From Candidatus Krumholzibacteriia bacterium (GTDB taxonomy: Bacteria; Krumholzibacteriota; Krumholzibacteriia; G020349025), in the NCBI GenBank assembly GCA_035649275.1, contig DASRJW010000075.1, positions 1 to 8,485 on the forward strand: a stretch of DNA of 8,485 nucleotides. Direction: 5' to 3'. The translations under genes were made by a program, and so were the position numbers. Below the pieces are notes generated by a model, which saw only the letters and a program-made list of their open reading frames with translations, did not search any database and had not been told where the DNA came from. Each line of letters opens with the position of its first letter. Position 1 is the stretch's first letter. Below, in pieces: positions 1 to 5,981 of the stretch.

Positions 1-852
1 CTCGACTTCCCCAACGCCTGCAAGGACGCGCAAGGGCGCTTGCGGGTCGGTGCGGCCATCGGCGTGGGGTCCGACGCAGAAGAGCGGCTGGAGCGGCTGC
101 TTTCGGCAGGGGTCGACGTGATCGCCGTGGACTCGGCGCACGGGCACACGGCGAACGTGCTCGATCTGGTGCAACGCATCAAGCGACAGCGGCCGGAGCT
201 GCAGCTCATTGCCGGCAACGTGGTGACGCCGGAAGCGGTGCGCGATCTGGTGCGGGTCGGCGCCGACGCCGTCAAGGTGGGGATGGGGCCAGGGTCCATC
301 TGCACGACCCGCGTCGTCGCCGGTATCGGCATGCCGCAGGTGAGCGCCGTGCTCGCCTGCGCGCGGGAGGCGGCCGACTCGGGGACGCCGATCATCGCCG
401 ATGGTGGCATCCGCTACTCCGGCGACATCACCAAGGCGATCGCCTCCGGAGCGCACTGCGTCATGATCGGCAGCTTGTTCGCCGGCACCGAGGAGAGCCC
501 GGGGGAAATCGTCCTCTACGAGGGTCGCGCCTACAAGGCCTACCGCGGCATGGGGTCCATCGGTGCCATGCAGGCCGGCAGCGCCGAGCGCTATTACCAG
601 AGTCGAACCAACGCCGCCAAGCTGGTCGCCGAGGGTGTCGAGGGTCGCGTGTCTTACAAGGGAACGCTGCGTGATCTGGTCTACCAGCTCGTGGGCGGGC
701 TGCGCTCCGGCATGGGTTACTGCGGCGTGCGCGACATCGAAGGACTGCGGCGCGAGACCCGTCTCGTGCGCGTCTCGCCCGCAGGTCTCGGCGAGAGCCA
801 TCCGCACGACATCGCCATCACCCAGGAAGCACCCAACTACCAGGCGCCGTAG
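1..852 (+). CDS. guaB: IMP dehydrogenase, C-terminal part (5' end outside window)
   Basis: Catalyses the NAD-dependent oxidation of IMP to XMP, the committed step of GMP synthesis in the cytoplasm. The frame is open from base 1 and begins with the family's [14 protein letters not shown] segment, so the N-terminus and the regulatory CBS pair (about 205 residues by comparison with the 488-aa E. coli enzyme) lie upstream of the window. The catalytic loop [11 protein letters not shown] is intact, with the nucleophilic cysteine codon at 301-303. The IMP-binding [10 protein letters not shown] stretch follows, then the mobile flap with the Arg-Tyr pair (589-594) and the usual C-terminal [14 protein letters not shown]. 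From the cysteine to the C-terminus there are 182 residues, against 183 in E. coli, so this end is complete. The gene ends three bases before the longest glycosyltransferase frame. guaA is not in the window. Family assignment is secure. Confidence 0.97.
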   Translation, partial: LDFPNACKDAQGRLRVGAAIGVGSDAEERLERLLSAGVDVIAVDSAHGHTANVLDLVQRIKRQRPELQLIAGNVVTPEAVRDLVRVGADAVKVGMGPGSICTTRVVAGIGMPQVSAVLACAREAADSGTPIIADGGIRYSGDITKAIASGAHCVMIGSLFAGTEESPGEIVLYEGRAYKAYRGMGSIGAMQAGSAERYYQSRTNAAKLVAEGVEGRVSYKGTLRDLVYQLVGGLRSGMGYCGVRDIEGLRRETRLVRVSPAGLGESHPHDIAITQEAPNYQAP

Positions 853-854
853 GC

Positions 855-2066
855 GTGGTGCCGCCCGGCAACACTCCGTTGCAGCCCCTCCGCATTGCCC
901 CGTTGCGAGGTCGCACCGCCCCGTTGCGACCGCTCCGCATCGCCGCCGTCGAGTCGTACTTCGGCGGCTCCCACCGGTACTTCCTCGAAGGCCTGGCCCG
1001 GCACAGCCGGCACCGGCTCGAGCTCTTCACCCTGCCGCCGCGAATGTGGAAGTGGCGGGTCCGCGGCGCGGCGCTGCACCTGGCGCCGGCACTCGAAGCG
1101 GCAGGTCCTTTCGACGCGCTCCTCTGCTCCGACTTCGTCAACGTCCCGGACCTGCGGGCGCTGCTCCCGTCGGCGCTCCGCACCGTCCCGCTCCTCTATT
1201 ACCTGCACGAAAACCAGCTCGACTACCCGTTGTCGCCGCACGAGGAGTTCGATCCCTACTTCGGCTTCACCAACGTGCTCTCCTGTCTTTCGGCCGAAGC
1301 GGTGGCGTTCAATTCGGAGTTCCATCGGCGGCAGTTCCTGGACCGTTTGCCGGGCTTCCTCCCTCGTTTGCCCGACTACGATCGCCAGCGCGTGGTGGAA
1401 ACGATCCGCGGCAAGGCGGAAGTGCTGCCCGTCGGGCTCGACCTGGAGGAGCTGGAGCGGTCGCGTCCGGCGGCGAGCTCCCCTCGTCGTTCCCCTGCGG
1501 GCACACCGGACTCTCCGCGCCGCCTCCTCTGGAATCATCGCTGGGAGTTCGACAAGGCGCCGGAGCGCTTCTTCGCGGCGCTGGATGTTCTCGTCGCTCG
1601 CGACGTGCCCTTCCTCGTGGACGTGGTGGGGGAATCCTTCGTGCGCCAGCCAGGGGTGTTCGAGGCGGCCCATGCCAAGCTGGGCCATCGGATCGGTCGC
1701 TTCGGCACCGTGGAGGATCGGGCGGAATACGCGCGCCTCCTCTGGGAGGCGGACATCGTGGTGTCGACGGCGAAGCAGGAATTCTTCGGCATCGCCATGG
1801 CCGAAGCGGTCTGGTGCGGGGCCTTTCCCATCGCCCCGCGCGCCTTGGTGTACGAGGATTTCTACGGTGGCGAGGATGCTGCCCGGCATCTCTATCGAGA
1901 CGACGCGGAGCTGGTGCGACTGCTCGAAGCCGCATTAACGGCGGACTCTCTGACGCCTTCGGCCCGGTTGCGCGAGCGACTCGCCGGGTTCGACTGGCGC
2001 GAAGTCGGGCCCCGCTTCGATGCCCGGTTCGAAAGGCTCGTGGAAGGCGCACCCGTTCAGGCGTGA
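855..2066 (+). CDS. DUF3524/GTDC1-like glycosyltransferase, probable tRNA-queuosine alpha-mannosyltransferase (QTMAN)
   Basis: A GT-B glycosyltransferase, up to 403 aa. It carries the signatures I know from animal GTDC1/QTMAN, which adds mannose to queuosine in tRNA-Asp: ESYFGGSH (33-40), LPPRMWKWR (60-68), YYLHENQLDYP (115-125), NHRWEFDKAPERFF (227-240) and STAKQEFFGIAMAEA (304-318). The N-terminal half (about 24-195) is the DUF3524 domain, and a variable Ser/Pro/Arg linker (about 200-222) leads to a group-1 transferase domain. The length is close to animal GTDC1 without its long insert. The mannose donor and queuosine acceptor are inferred from homology; another nucleoside or sugar is possible. 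The start is uncertain: GTG 855 gives the longest form, but the conserved first beta-strand begins just after TTG 924, and the bases between are repetitive (876-944). GAGGT at 907-911 lies 12 bases before TTG 924, a rather long spacing. It is probably co-transcribed with guaB. Confidence 0.8.
   Translation: MVPPGNTPLQPLRIAPLRGRTAPLRPLRIAAVESYFGGSHRYFLEGLARHSRHRLELFTLPPRMWKWRVRGAALHLAPALEAAGPFDALLCSDFVNVPDLRALLPSALRTVPLLYYLHENQLDYPLSPHEEFDPYFGFTNVLSCLSAEAVAFNSEFHRRQFLDRLPGFLPRLPDYDRQRVVETIRGKAEVLPVGLDLEELERSRPAASSPRRSPAGTPDSPRRLLWNHRWEFDKAPERFFAALDVLVARDVPFLVDVVGESFVRQPGVFEAAHAKLGHRIGRFGTVEDRAEYARLLWEADIVVSTAKQEFFGIAMAEAVWCGAFPIAPRALVYEDFYGGEDAARHLYRDDAELVRLLEAALTADSLTPSARLRERLAGFDWREVGPRFDARFERLVEGAPVQA
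876..944 (+). repeat. Three imperfect tandem units (24, 21 and 24 bp) at the 5' end of the glycosyltransferase gene
   Basis: Units 876-899, 900-920 and 921-944 each begin CCGTTGC. The first and third end CTCCGCATYGCC; the middle one is shortened and ends CGCACCGCC. All stay in frame, encoding PLQPLRIA, PLRGRTA and PLRPLRIA. The third unit encodes the start of the conserved core, so the first two look like upstream duplications of the native 5' end. Each unit contains an in-frame TTG (879, 903, 924) that could act as a start. Confidence 0.75.
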
Positions 2067-2107
2067 TTCAGGGCGCTCCGGCTCAGGCGTGATCCAGCGC
2101 GCGCCGG
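2056..2107 (+). repeat. Two 26-bp tandem units spanning the glycosyltransferase stop codon
   Basis: Units 2056-2081 and 2082-2107 share the core TCAGGCGTGATYCAGSGCGC and end in CCGG, differing at only a few bases. The TGA stop (2064-2066) lies in the first unit, so the second unit duplicates the coding tail and stop beyond the gene. Confidence 0.75.
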
Positions 2108-2111
2108 AGCG
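2074..2111. other. Inverted repeat between two convergent genes
   Basis: CGCTCCGGC (2074-2082) and GCCGGAGCG (2103-2111) are perfect 9-bp arms around a 20-base loop. The hairpin lies in the 116-base gap where the glycosyltransferase and nucleotidyltransferase genes converge, so it could slow transcription from both sides. There is no T-run on either strand, so a classical Rho-independent terminator is not supported. The arms partly arise from the 26-bp duplication. The rest of the gap to 2182 shows nothing recognisable. Confidence 0.35.
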
Positions 2112-2182
2112 AGGCCGAGCACAGGCCCACTCCTTTGCTCACACAGAGCTCGGAGACGCTGAGGAGCGAGAGCCGCTACGCG

Positions 2183-2749
2183 TCAGCCTTCGAAGGCGAG
2201 AACTCGCTGCCACTCGGTCTGCAAGCCCTGCTCGCGAATCATCGCTTCGAGCTGCGTCCGGTCCCAGTCGGGACCCAGGCTGGCCAGCATGCGGCTCATG
2301 TCGCGCAGGTGTTTCTGCGACTGGCCTTCACGATAGAACTGGAGCTTGCGGATGATCACATACTCGGGGGGCGCCAGCCACAAGGCGCCATCCTCCAGCT
2401 GTACGTGCCGGGCATGTGCGAGACCCCAGGCATGCAAGACATCCTGTCCTGACAGGTAGATGTCGGCCTTGAAGCCTGTGTCGTGATGGATGAGATTGAA
2501 GTGACCACGCTGGCTTCGGGTGATTTCCAGTTCGATGACCTCGGCCGGGGGGCAGTAGAACAGGTCGCGTGGAAAAGCCGTCTCCAATGCTCGGACATCT
2601 TGGCGCTTCATGACGACGATGATGTCGACGTCGTTGGTCAGGCGCGGTTCGCCGTAGAAAGTCGCCGCGACACTACCGCTCACCATGTAGGGAAAACCCA
2701 AATCGTTCAGCTTCTGAGTGAAGACAAGGAACGGCTCAAGTGGCGGCAT
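2183..2749 (-). CDS. MNT-fold nucleotidyltransferase, putative toxin of a two-gene module
   Basis: A 188-aa protein of the AbiEii/MenT-like nucleotidyltransferase superfamily. The active-site pattern is complete: G25-S26 in MVSGSVAATF, then D40 and D42 in LTNDVDIIVV, and a third carboxylate D96 in FKADIYL. In this fold the three aspartates bind metal and a nucleotide triphosphate. The C-terminal PPEYVIIRKLQFYREG and QKHLRDM segments also match what I recall of such proteins. The ATG overlaps the end of the upstream 65-aa gene by 14 bases, implying translational coupling. Toxin-antitoxin pairs of this fold include MenAT and AbiE, in which the toxin modifies tRNA or uses GTP; the target here is unknown, and a non-toxin role is possible. 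Sampled GC is about 53-58%, well below the flanking genes, which suggests acquisition by transfer. Confidence 0.75.
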   Translation of the reverse strand: MPPLEPFLVFTQKLNDLGFPYMVSGSVAATFYGEPRLTNDVDIIVVMKRQDVRALETAFPRDLFYCPPAEVIELEITRSQRGHFNLIHHDTGFKADIYLSGQDVLHAWGLAHARHVQLEDGALWLAPPEYVIIRKLQFYREGQSQKHLRDMSRMLASLGPDWDRTQLEAMIREQGLQTEWQRVLAFEG

Positions 2750-2933
2750 GCAGAAAGATCTCTCTCACCCGGCTCTGCACTTGCTCTTCAGTCCATTCCG
2801 GATGTTGCTTGCGGATGGCCGCGGCTTTGAGCCGACGCGCAGACCAGTAGAGGGCAGCGGCGCTGCGGAGCTTCTGCGCCCCGGTCAAGCGCCGGAGCGT
2901 GGCCACATACTCGGGTGTCAGCTCCACAGCCAT
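2736..2933 (-). CDS. Small charged protein preceding the nucleotidyltransferase, putative antitoxin
   Basis: A 65-aa, predominantly helical and basic protein with no signal peptide or membrane segment. It has two recognisable blocks: an N-terminal LTPEYVATLRRLTGAQKL and a C-terminal EWTEEQVQSRVREIFLHA, joined by a basic helix (about residues 24-42). I recall similar small uncharacterised proteins beside nucleotidyltransferase genes but cannot name a family. It is the first gene of the pair, and its last 14 bases overlap the nucleotidyltransferase start. This order (small gene first, overlapping) is typical of toxin-antitoxin modules, so an antitoxin role is the best guess. It shows no helix-turn-helix like that of AbiEi. 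ATG 2933 gives the full conserved length; no strong ribosome binding site is visible before it. Confidence 0.65.
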   Translation of the reverse strand: MAVELTPEYVATLRRLTGAQKLRSAAALYWSARRLKAAAIRKQHPEWTEEQVQSRVREIFLHAAT

Positions 2934-3073
2934 GAACGAAGGCTAGCACCACAGGTTGGTCGGTTACAAGACTGGCTGATGAACCGCGCCGGGCACACGT
3001 CGCGCTCCGGGAAGGTCGTGCTGGGCTGAGGAACGGCTCTCGGAACCGACCGGTGAGGGAGTTCGACGCGGCA
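2934..3073 (-). other. Intergenic gap between acp and the nucleotidyltransferase module
   Basis: This 140-base stretch must hold the end of the fatty-acid operon transcript and the start of the two-gene module. I see no strong hairpin with a T-run, so operon transcription may read through. A weak promoter-like pair for the module (TTGTAA, then TGCTAG about 15 bases later on the minus strand, near 2945-2970) is below what I would call. Confidence 0.3.
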
Positions 3074-3346
3074 TCATGGACGCCGCTTCTCTTCCTCGAC
3101 GAAGGCGACGACGAAGTCCGTCGTGATCGCCGCGGTGGGATCCAGTCCGACCAAATGGGAGCGAAGGTATGCTTCCCAGCGCCCTGTGGGGATCTTCCTC
3201 CCCAGCACCTCCTCCAGCCGGAAGACGAGATCGAGCATGTCGATGGACTCGGCGCCCAGGTCCCGCATGAGCGCCGCATCGTCTGTCACGCTTTCCAGGG
3301 GCTGCACCAGCACGGCGGCGATGGTGCCCCGAACTGCTTCCCTCAA
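3074..3346 (-). CDS. Acyl carrier protein
   Basis: Carries the growing acyl chain on a phosphopantetheine arm for the other enzymes of this operon. From TTG 3346 it is 90 aa, within the usual ACP length. The attachment serine is S34 in DLGAESIDMLDLVF (residues 29-42), followed by the acidic recognition helix and EVLGRKIP. The alanine/glutamate before the serine (GAES rather than GADS) is a common variant in non-primary ACPs. The TTG start shares bases with the ketosynthase TGA (TTGA, 3346-3343), a stop-start overlap consistent with translational coupling. An in-frame GTG at 3376 would add 10 residues, mostly Pro-rich, and seems less likely. It is the last gene of the operon. It is probably an auxiliary ACP rather than the housekeeping AcpP, since it sits away from fabD/fabG/fabH; that is inference. 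Confidence 0.88.
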   Translation of the reverse strand: MREAVRGTIAAVLVQPLESVTDDAALMRDLGAESIDMLDLVFRLEEVLGRKIPTGRWEAYLRSHLVGLDPTAAITTDFVVAFVEEEKRRP

Positions 3347-4656
3347 TTCCCCGGGTAGCGGCGGATGAGGAGGCACGCGTTCTGCCCTCCGAATCCAAAG
3401 GAGTTGCTGAGCGCCGTGTCGAAACGCGCCACGCGGGCGCGATGCGGCACGTAGTCGAGATCGCATTCCGGATCGGGCTCGACCAGATTGATCGTGGGCG
3501 GCAGGAAACCGGCCTCGAGGCAGAGCACGCAGGCGGCCATCTCCACCGCGCCCGCCGCGGCCAGCAGGTGCCCCAGCATGGATTTCGTCGAGCTGATCGG
3601 CACCTGTGCCGCCCGGGCGCCGAACACCTCCTTCATCACGGCGGTCTCGATCCGATCGTTCATCGGCGTGCTCGTGCCGTGGGCGTTGACGTAGTCCACT
3701 TCGGCGGGGCCGATCCCGGCATCCTGCAAACAGCCGCGCACGGCGGCGGCGGCGCCGGCCGCATCGGGGCGTTCGTCGGTGATGCGGTAGGCGTCGCAGG
3801 TGGCGGCGTAGCCGAGGACCTCGGCGCGGATGCGCGCGCCCCGCGCCCGGGCCAAGGACTCGCGCTCCAGGACTAGGACGGCAGCGCCTTCGCCGAGGAC
3901 GAAGCCATCGCGGGAACGCTCGAAGGGACGCGACGCCGCTTCTGGTTCCTCGTTCCGCCGCGACAGCGTGCCCAGCATCCCGAACCCCAGGATTCCCATG
4001 GGGTTGATCGTCGCGTCGGCGCCGCCGGCGAGCATCACGTCCACCTGGCCGTCGCGGAGCAGGCGGACGGCGTCGCCAATGGCTTGCGTCCCCGCCGTGC
4101 ACGCCGTCGCCACGGTGCTGTTCGGGCCTCTGGCTCCGTGTTGTATCGCCACGTGCGCAGCGGCGAGATTCGGCAGGGCGCGAAGCCCGGTGAGCGGGTT
4201 GGTGCGCTCGCGATAGCTGCGCGTGAAGGCGGCCACGTCGAAGCGATCGCCACCTCCTTCGGCGGCGGCGGCGAGCACGGCGAGCGCCTGGCTCTCGAGC
4301 AAGTCCCCGTCCAGGAGACCCATGCCGCCGGCGCCGAGCGAGACGCCGAGGCGCAGTGGGTCGACGGCGTCTGGCCCGAGGCCGGCGTCGTCGCAGGCCA
4401 TGCGCGCCGCGGCGACGGCGAACTGCGCGGCTCGATTCATGAGCTTCACAAGCTTGGGAGGACGCACGAAGGCGGCCGGATCGAAGGACGCCGCGGGGAC
4501 GCTGGCGGCGATCTGCGTCTCCAGGTGGCGACAGTCGAAGGTGTCGATCCGGCGGACGCCGGAGCGGCCGTGCCGGAGCGAGTCGGTGAAGGCTTCGAGC
4601 CCCACGCCGAGGGGGGTGACGACGCCCACTCCAGTGACGACCACGCTTTCACTCAT
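3343..4656 (-). CDS. fabF: Beta-ketoacyl-ACP synthase II (FabF-type ketosynthase)
   Basis: Condenses an acyl chain held on the active-site cysteine with malonyl-ACP, extending it by two carbons. The 437-aa length is slightly above the usual 410-415. It opens with the family's VVVTGVGVVTPLG, and the catalytic set is complete: C186 in TACTAGTQAIG, H326 in NAHGTSTPMND, K358 in SSTKSMLGH and H363. The C-terminal NSFGFGGQNA loop (418-427) is present. An extra segment around residues 118-155 lengthens the region before the cysteine, which may mark a specialised clade. ATG 4656 has a good ribosome binding site, GAGGG (4666-4662), five bases upstream, inside the end of fabZ; the two genes overlap by eight bases. 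It may elongate a specialised acyl chain rather than bulk fatty acids. Ketosynthase identity is certain; the fabF label is by closest family. Confidence 0.92.
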   Translation of the reverse strand: MSESVVVTGVGVVTPLGVGLEAFTDSLRHGRSGVRRIDTFDCRHLETQIAASVPAASFDPAAFVRPPKLVKLMNRAAQFAVAAARMACDDAGLGPDAVDPLRLGVSLGAGGMGLLDGDLLESQALAVLAAAAEGGGDRFDVAAFTRSYRERTNPLTGLRALPNLAAAHVAIQHGARGPNSTVATACTAGTQAIGDAVRLLRDGQVDVMLAGGADATINPMGILGFGMLGTLSRRNEEPEAASRPFERSRDGFVLGEGAAVLVLERESLARARGARIRAEVLGYAATCDAYRITDERPDAAGAAAAVRGCLQDAGIGPAEVDYVNAHGTSTPMNDRIETAVMKEVFGARAAQVPISSTKSMLGHLLAAAGAVEMAACVLCLEAGFLPPTINLVEPDPECDLDYVPHRARVARFDTALSNSFGFGGQNACLLIRRYPGN

Positions 4657-5119
4657 CGCCGCCCTCGGGGAACTCGCCGCACCAGGAGGCGATCGTCCGC
4701 CGCCAGAGCGGCAGGTACTCGGGTGCGATGAGGCCCTCGACCGGCAGGAGCTTGAAGCTGATCCGCGTCTGCGCGATCTGCCGCTCCTGCACGCGCGCCT
4801 CGCCGCGCACCCGCGCCGCGCGGTCGTCGCACTGTTCGATCTCGACCTGCAGGTGCACCGTGTCCCCGGGCCGGGCGAAGGAGCTGAAGCGCGCCCGGTC
4901 GATGGAAGCCATGAGGGCGACGCGCTCGCCGCCGAGGCTGCGGGTCAAGAGGACGCCGGCGAGCTGCGCCAGGCCTTCGAGGACGAAGACGCCCGGGAAG
5001 ACGGGGTTGCCGGGGAAATGATCGCTGAAGGCGTCCTCGCCGAGGGTCACGCAGCGCACGCCCAGGGCGCGGACGCCGGGCTCGAGTTCGAGGATCCGAT
5101 CCAGGTAGTAGTGTCGCAT
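4649..5119 (-). CDS. fabZ: 3-hydroxyacyl-ACP dehydratase, FabZ type
   Basis: Removes water from 3-hydroxyacyl-ACP to give trans-2-enoyl-ACP, the substrate of the reductase encoded just upstream. The 156-aa hot-dog-fold protein has the signature DHFPGNPVFPGVFVLEGLAQ (33-52), with catalytic H34 and E49. It starts MRHYYLDRILELEPG at ATG 5119, the family's usual N-terminus. The ATG shares one base with the TGA of the preceding reductase (TGATG). The frame stays open far upstream, antiparallel to no real gene, but that extension lies inside the reductase gene and is not coding. The C-terminal tail of about 20 residues (from APEYLPLWRR) is longer than in minimal FabZ. FabA-type isomerisation cannot be excluded from sequence, but the motif is FabZ-like. 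Confidence 0.92.
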   Translation of the reverse strand: MRHYYLDRILELEPGVRALGVRCVTLGEDAFSDHFPGNPVFPGVFVLEGLAQLAGVLLTRSLGGERVALMASIDRARFSSFARPGDTVHLQVEIEQCDDRAARVRGEARVQERQIAQTRISFKLLPVEGLIAPEYLPLWRRTIASWCGEFPEGGDE

Positions 5120-5886
5120 CAGCTCAGGCTGAAGCCTCCATCCACGACGATCACCTGGCCGCACAGCCAGCGCGACTCCGGGCTCAAGAGAAAAGCGATG
5201 ACCGGCGCCACGTCTGCCGGCGTCCCCAGGCGGTGGCCGGGACGGCGGGCGCATTCGGCTTCGATCTCGCTGAAGGAGGCGAAGCTCCGCAGCGAGTCGG
5301 TGTCCACCGGCCCGGCGCAGACGGCGTTCACGTGCACTTGCTGCTCCGCGAGCTCCACGGCGAGATACCGCACCAGCGTCTCCAACGCCCCTTTCATGGC
5401 GCCGATGGTGGCATAGCCCGGCAGCACCGCGCGAGCGCCGAGACTGGAGAGCGCCACCACGCCAGCTCCGGGGGCGAGAAGTTCGCGCGCTTCCGCGAGC
5501 AAGTGCAGCAGGGCTCCCACGTGGGTGTCCCAGGTGATCTGCCACCTGCCCGGGCGCGTGTCGAGAACGGGAGAGAGGGAGCCGAGGCCAGCGCAATGCA
5601 CCAATCCATGCAGTGTAGCACTGGCGCCGCGCACCTGGTGCACGAGCGCCGCGCATTCGTCGGGCTTGGCGACGTTGTGCGGCGCAAGGAGGACGCGGCG
5701 CTCCAGGGCGCGAATCTCCTGCGCCACTTCCTCGGCGGCGCGTTCGTTGCGCAGGTAACCCAGGACCACGTTCCAGCCCCGGCGCGCCAGCTCCAGGGCG
5801 GCGGCGCGCCCGATTCCCCGGCTCCCGCCCGTGACCAGAACCCACCGGTCTGTCGTGGCGGTCTCGGGGACGTGCCTCGTGCTCAT
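5119..5886 (-). CDS. fabL: SDR enoyl-ACP reductase, FabL type
   Basis: A 255-aa short-chain dehydrogenase predicted to reduce trans-2-enoyl-ACP to acyl-ACP with NAD(P)H. TGGSRGIG (19-26) is the dinucleotide-binding loop, and HCAG (97-100) replaces the classical NNAG. The decisive point is the active site: in YATIGAMKGALETLVRYLAV the tyrosine (Y158) and lysine (K165) are separated by six residues, as in enoyl reductases FabI and FabL, not three as in FabG. The preceding SSLG, the following VRYLAVELAEQQVHVNAV and the PVDTDSLRSF and GQVIVVDGG segments match what I remember of Bacillus subtilis FabL. An automatic annotation as FabG would be natural but wrong on this evidence. ATG 5886 is the only reasonable start; the ribosome binding site is weak and the 5' region is repetitive. 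It is the first gene of the operon. Enzymatic assignment is inferred. Confidence 0.8.
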   Translation of the reverse strand: MSTRHVPETATTDRWVLVTGGSRGIGRAAALELARRGWNVVLGYLRNERAAEEVAQEIRALERRVLLAPHNVAKPDECAALVHQVRGASATLHGLVHCAGLGSLSPVLDTRPGRWQITWDTHVGALLHLLAEARELLAPGAGVVALSSLGARAVLPGYATIGAMKGALETLVRYLAVELAEQQVHVNAVCAGPVDTDSLRSFASFSEIEAECARRPGHRLGTPADVAPVIAFLLSPESRWLCGQVIVVDGGFSLS

Positions 5887-5889
5887 GGG

Positions 5890-5981
5890 GTCACCGCTCG
5901 CTCCGTGCTGTCGTCACCGTTCTCTCAACGCTCTCGTCACCGCTCGCTCAGTGCTGTCGTCGTCGCTGGTTAACGCTGTTG
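5890..5981 (-). repeat. 23-bp tandem repeats (three good copies plus a degenerate fourth) upstream of fabL
   Basis: Units at 5890-5912, 5913-5935 and 5936-5958 each begin GTCACCG on the plus strand. The first and third differ at one or two bases; the middle one is more diverged. A weak fourth unit (5959-5981) contains the lipoprotein TAA stop (5972-5970) and its last codons. On the minus strand each unit carries a GAG-containing stretch and ends GGTGAC, and the last unit ends three bases before the fabL ATG. The array fills the whole gap between the two genes, so no separate promoter is obvious here and fabL may be read from the lipoprotein promoter. Confidence 0.8.

Noticed and set aside
563-2092. 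Plus-strand frame of 509 codons across guaB and the glycosyltransferase
   Set aside because: It is Arg/Ala/Pro-rich with no motifs and runs through two recognised genes in another frame; long shadow frames are expected at this GC content.
3074-4102. A single 342-codon minus frame that could suggest an ACP fused to a long N-terminal domain
   Set aside because: The N-terminal 250 residues are Arg-rich shadow sequence inside the ketosynthase gene; only the last 90 codons are ACP.
4649-5845. A 398-codon minus frame ending in FabZ, which could suggest a fusion protein
   Set aside because: The upstream part lies within the FabL gene in another frame and has no domain; ATG 5119 gives a standard FabZ.
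5890-5981. Possible CRISPR array
   Set aside because: The units are contiguous 23-bp imperfect repeats with no spacers between them and no cas genes nearby.
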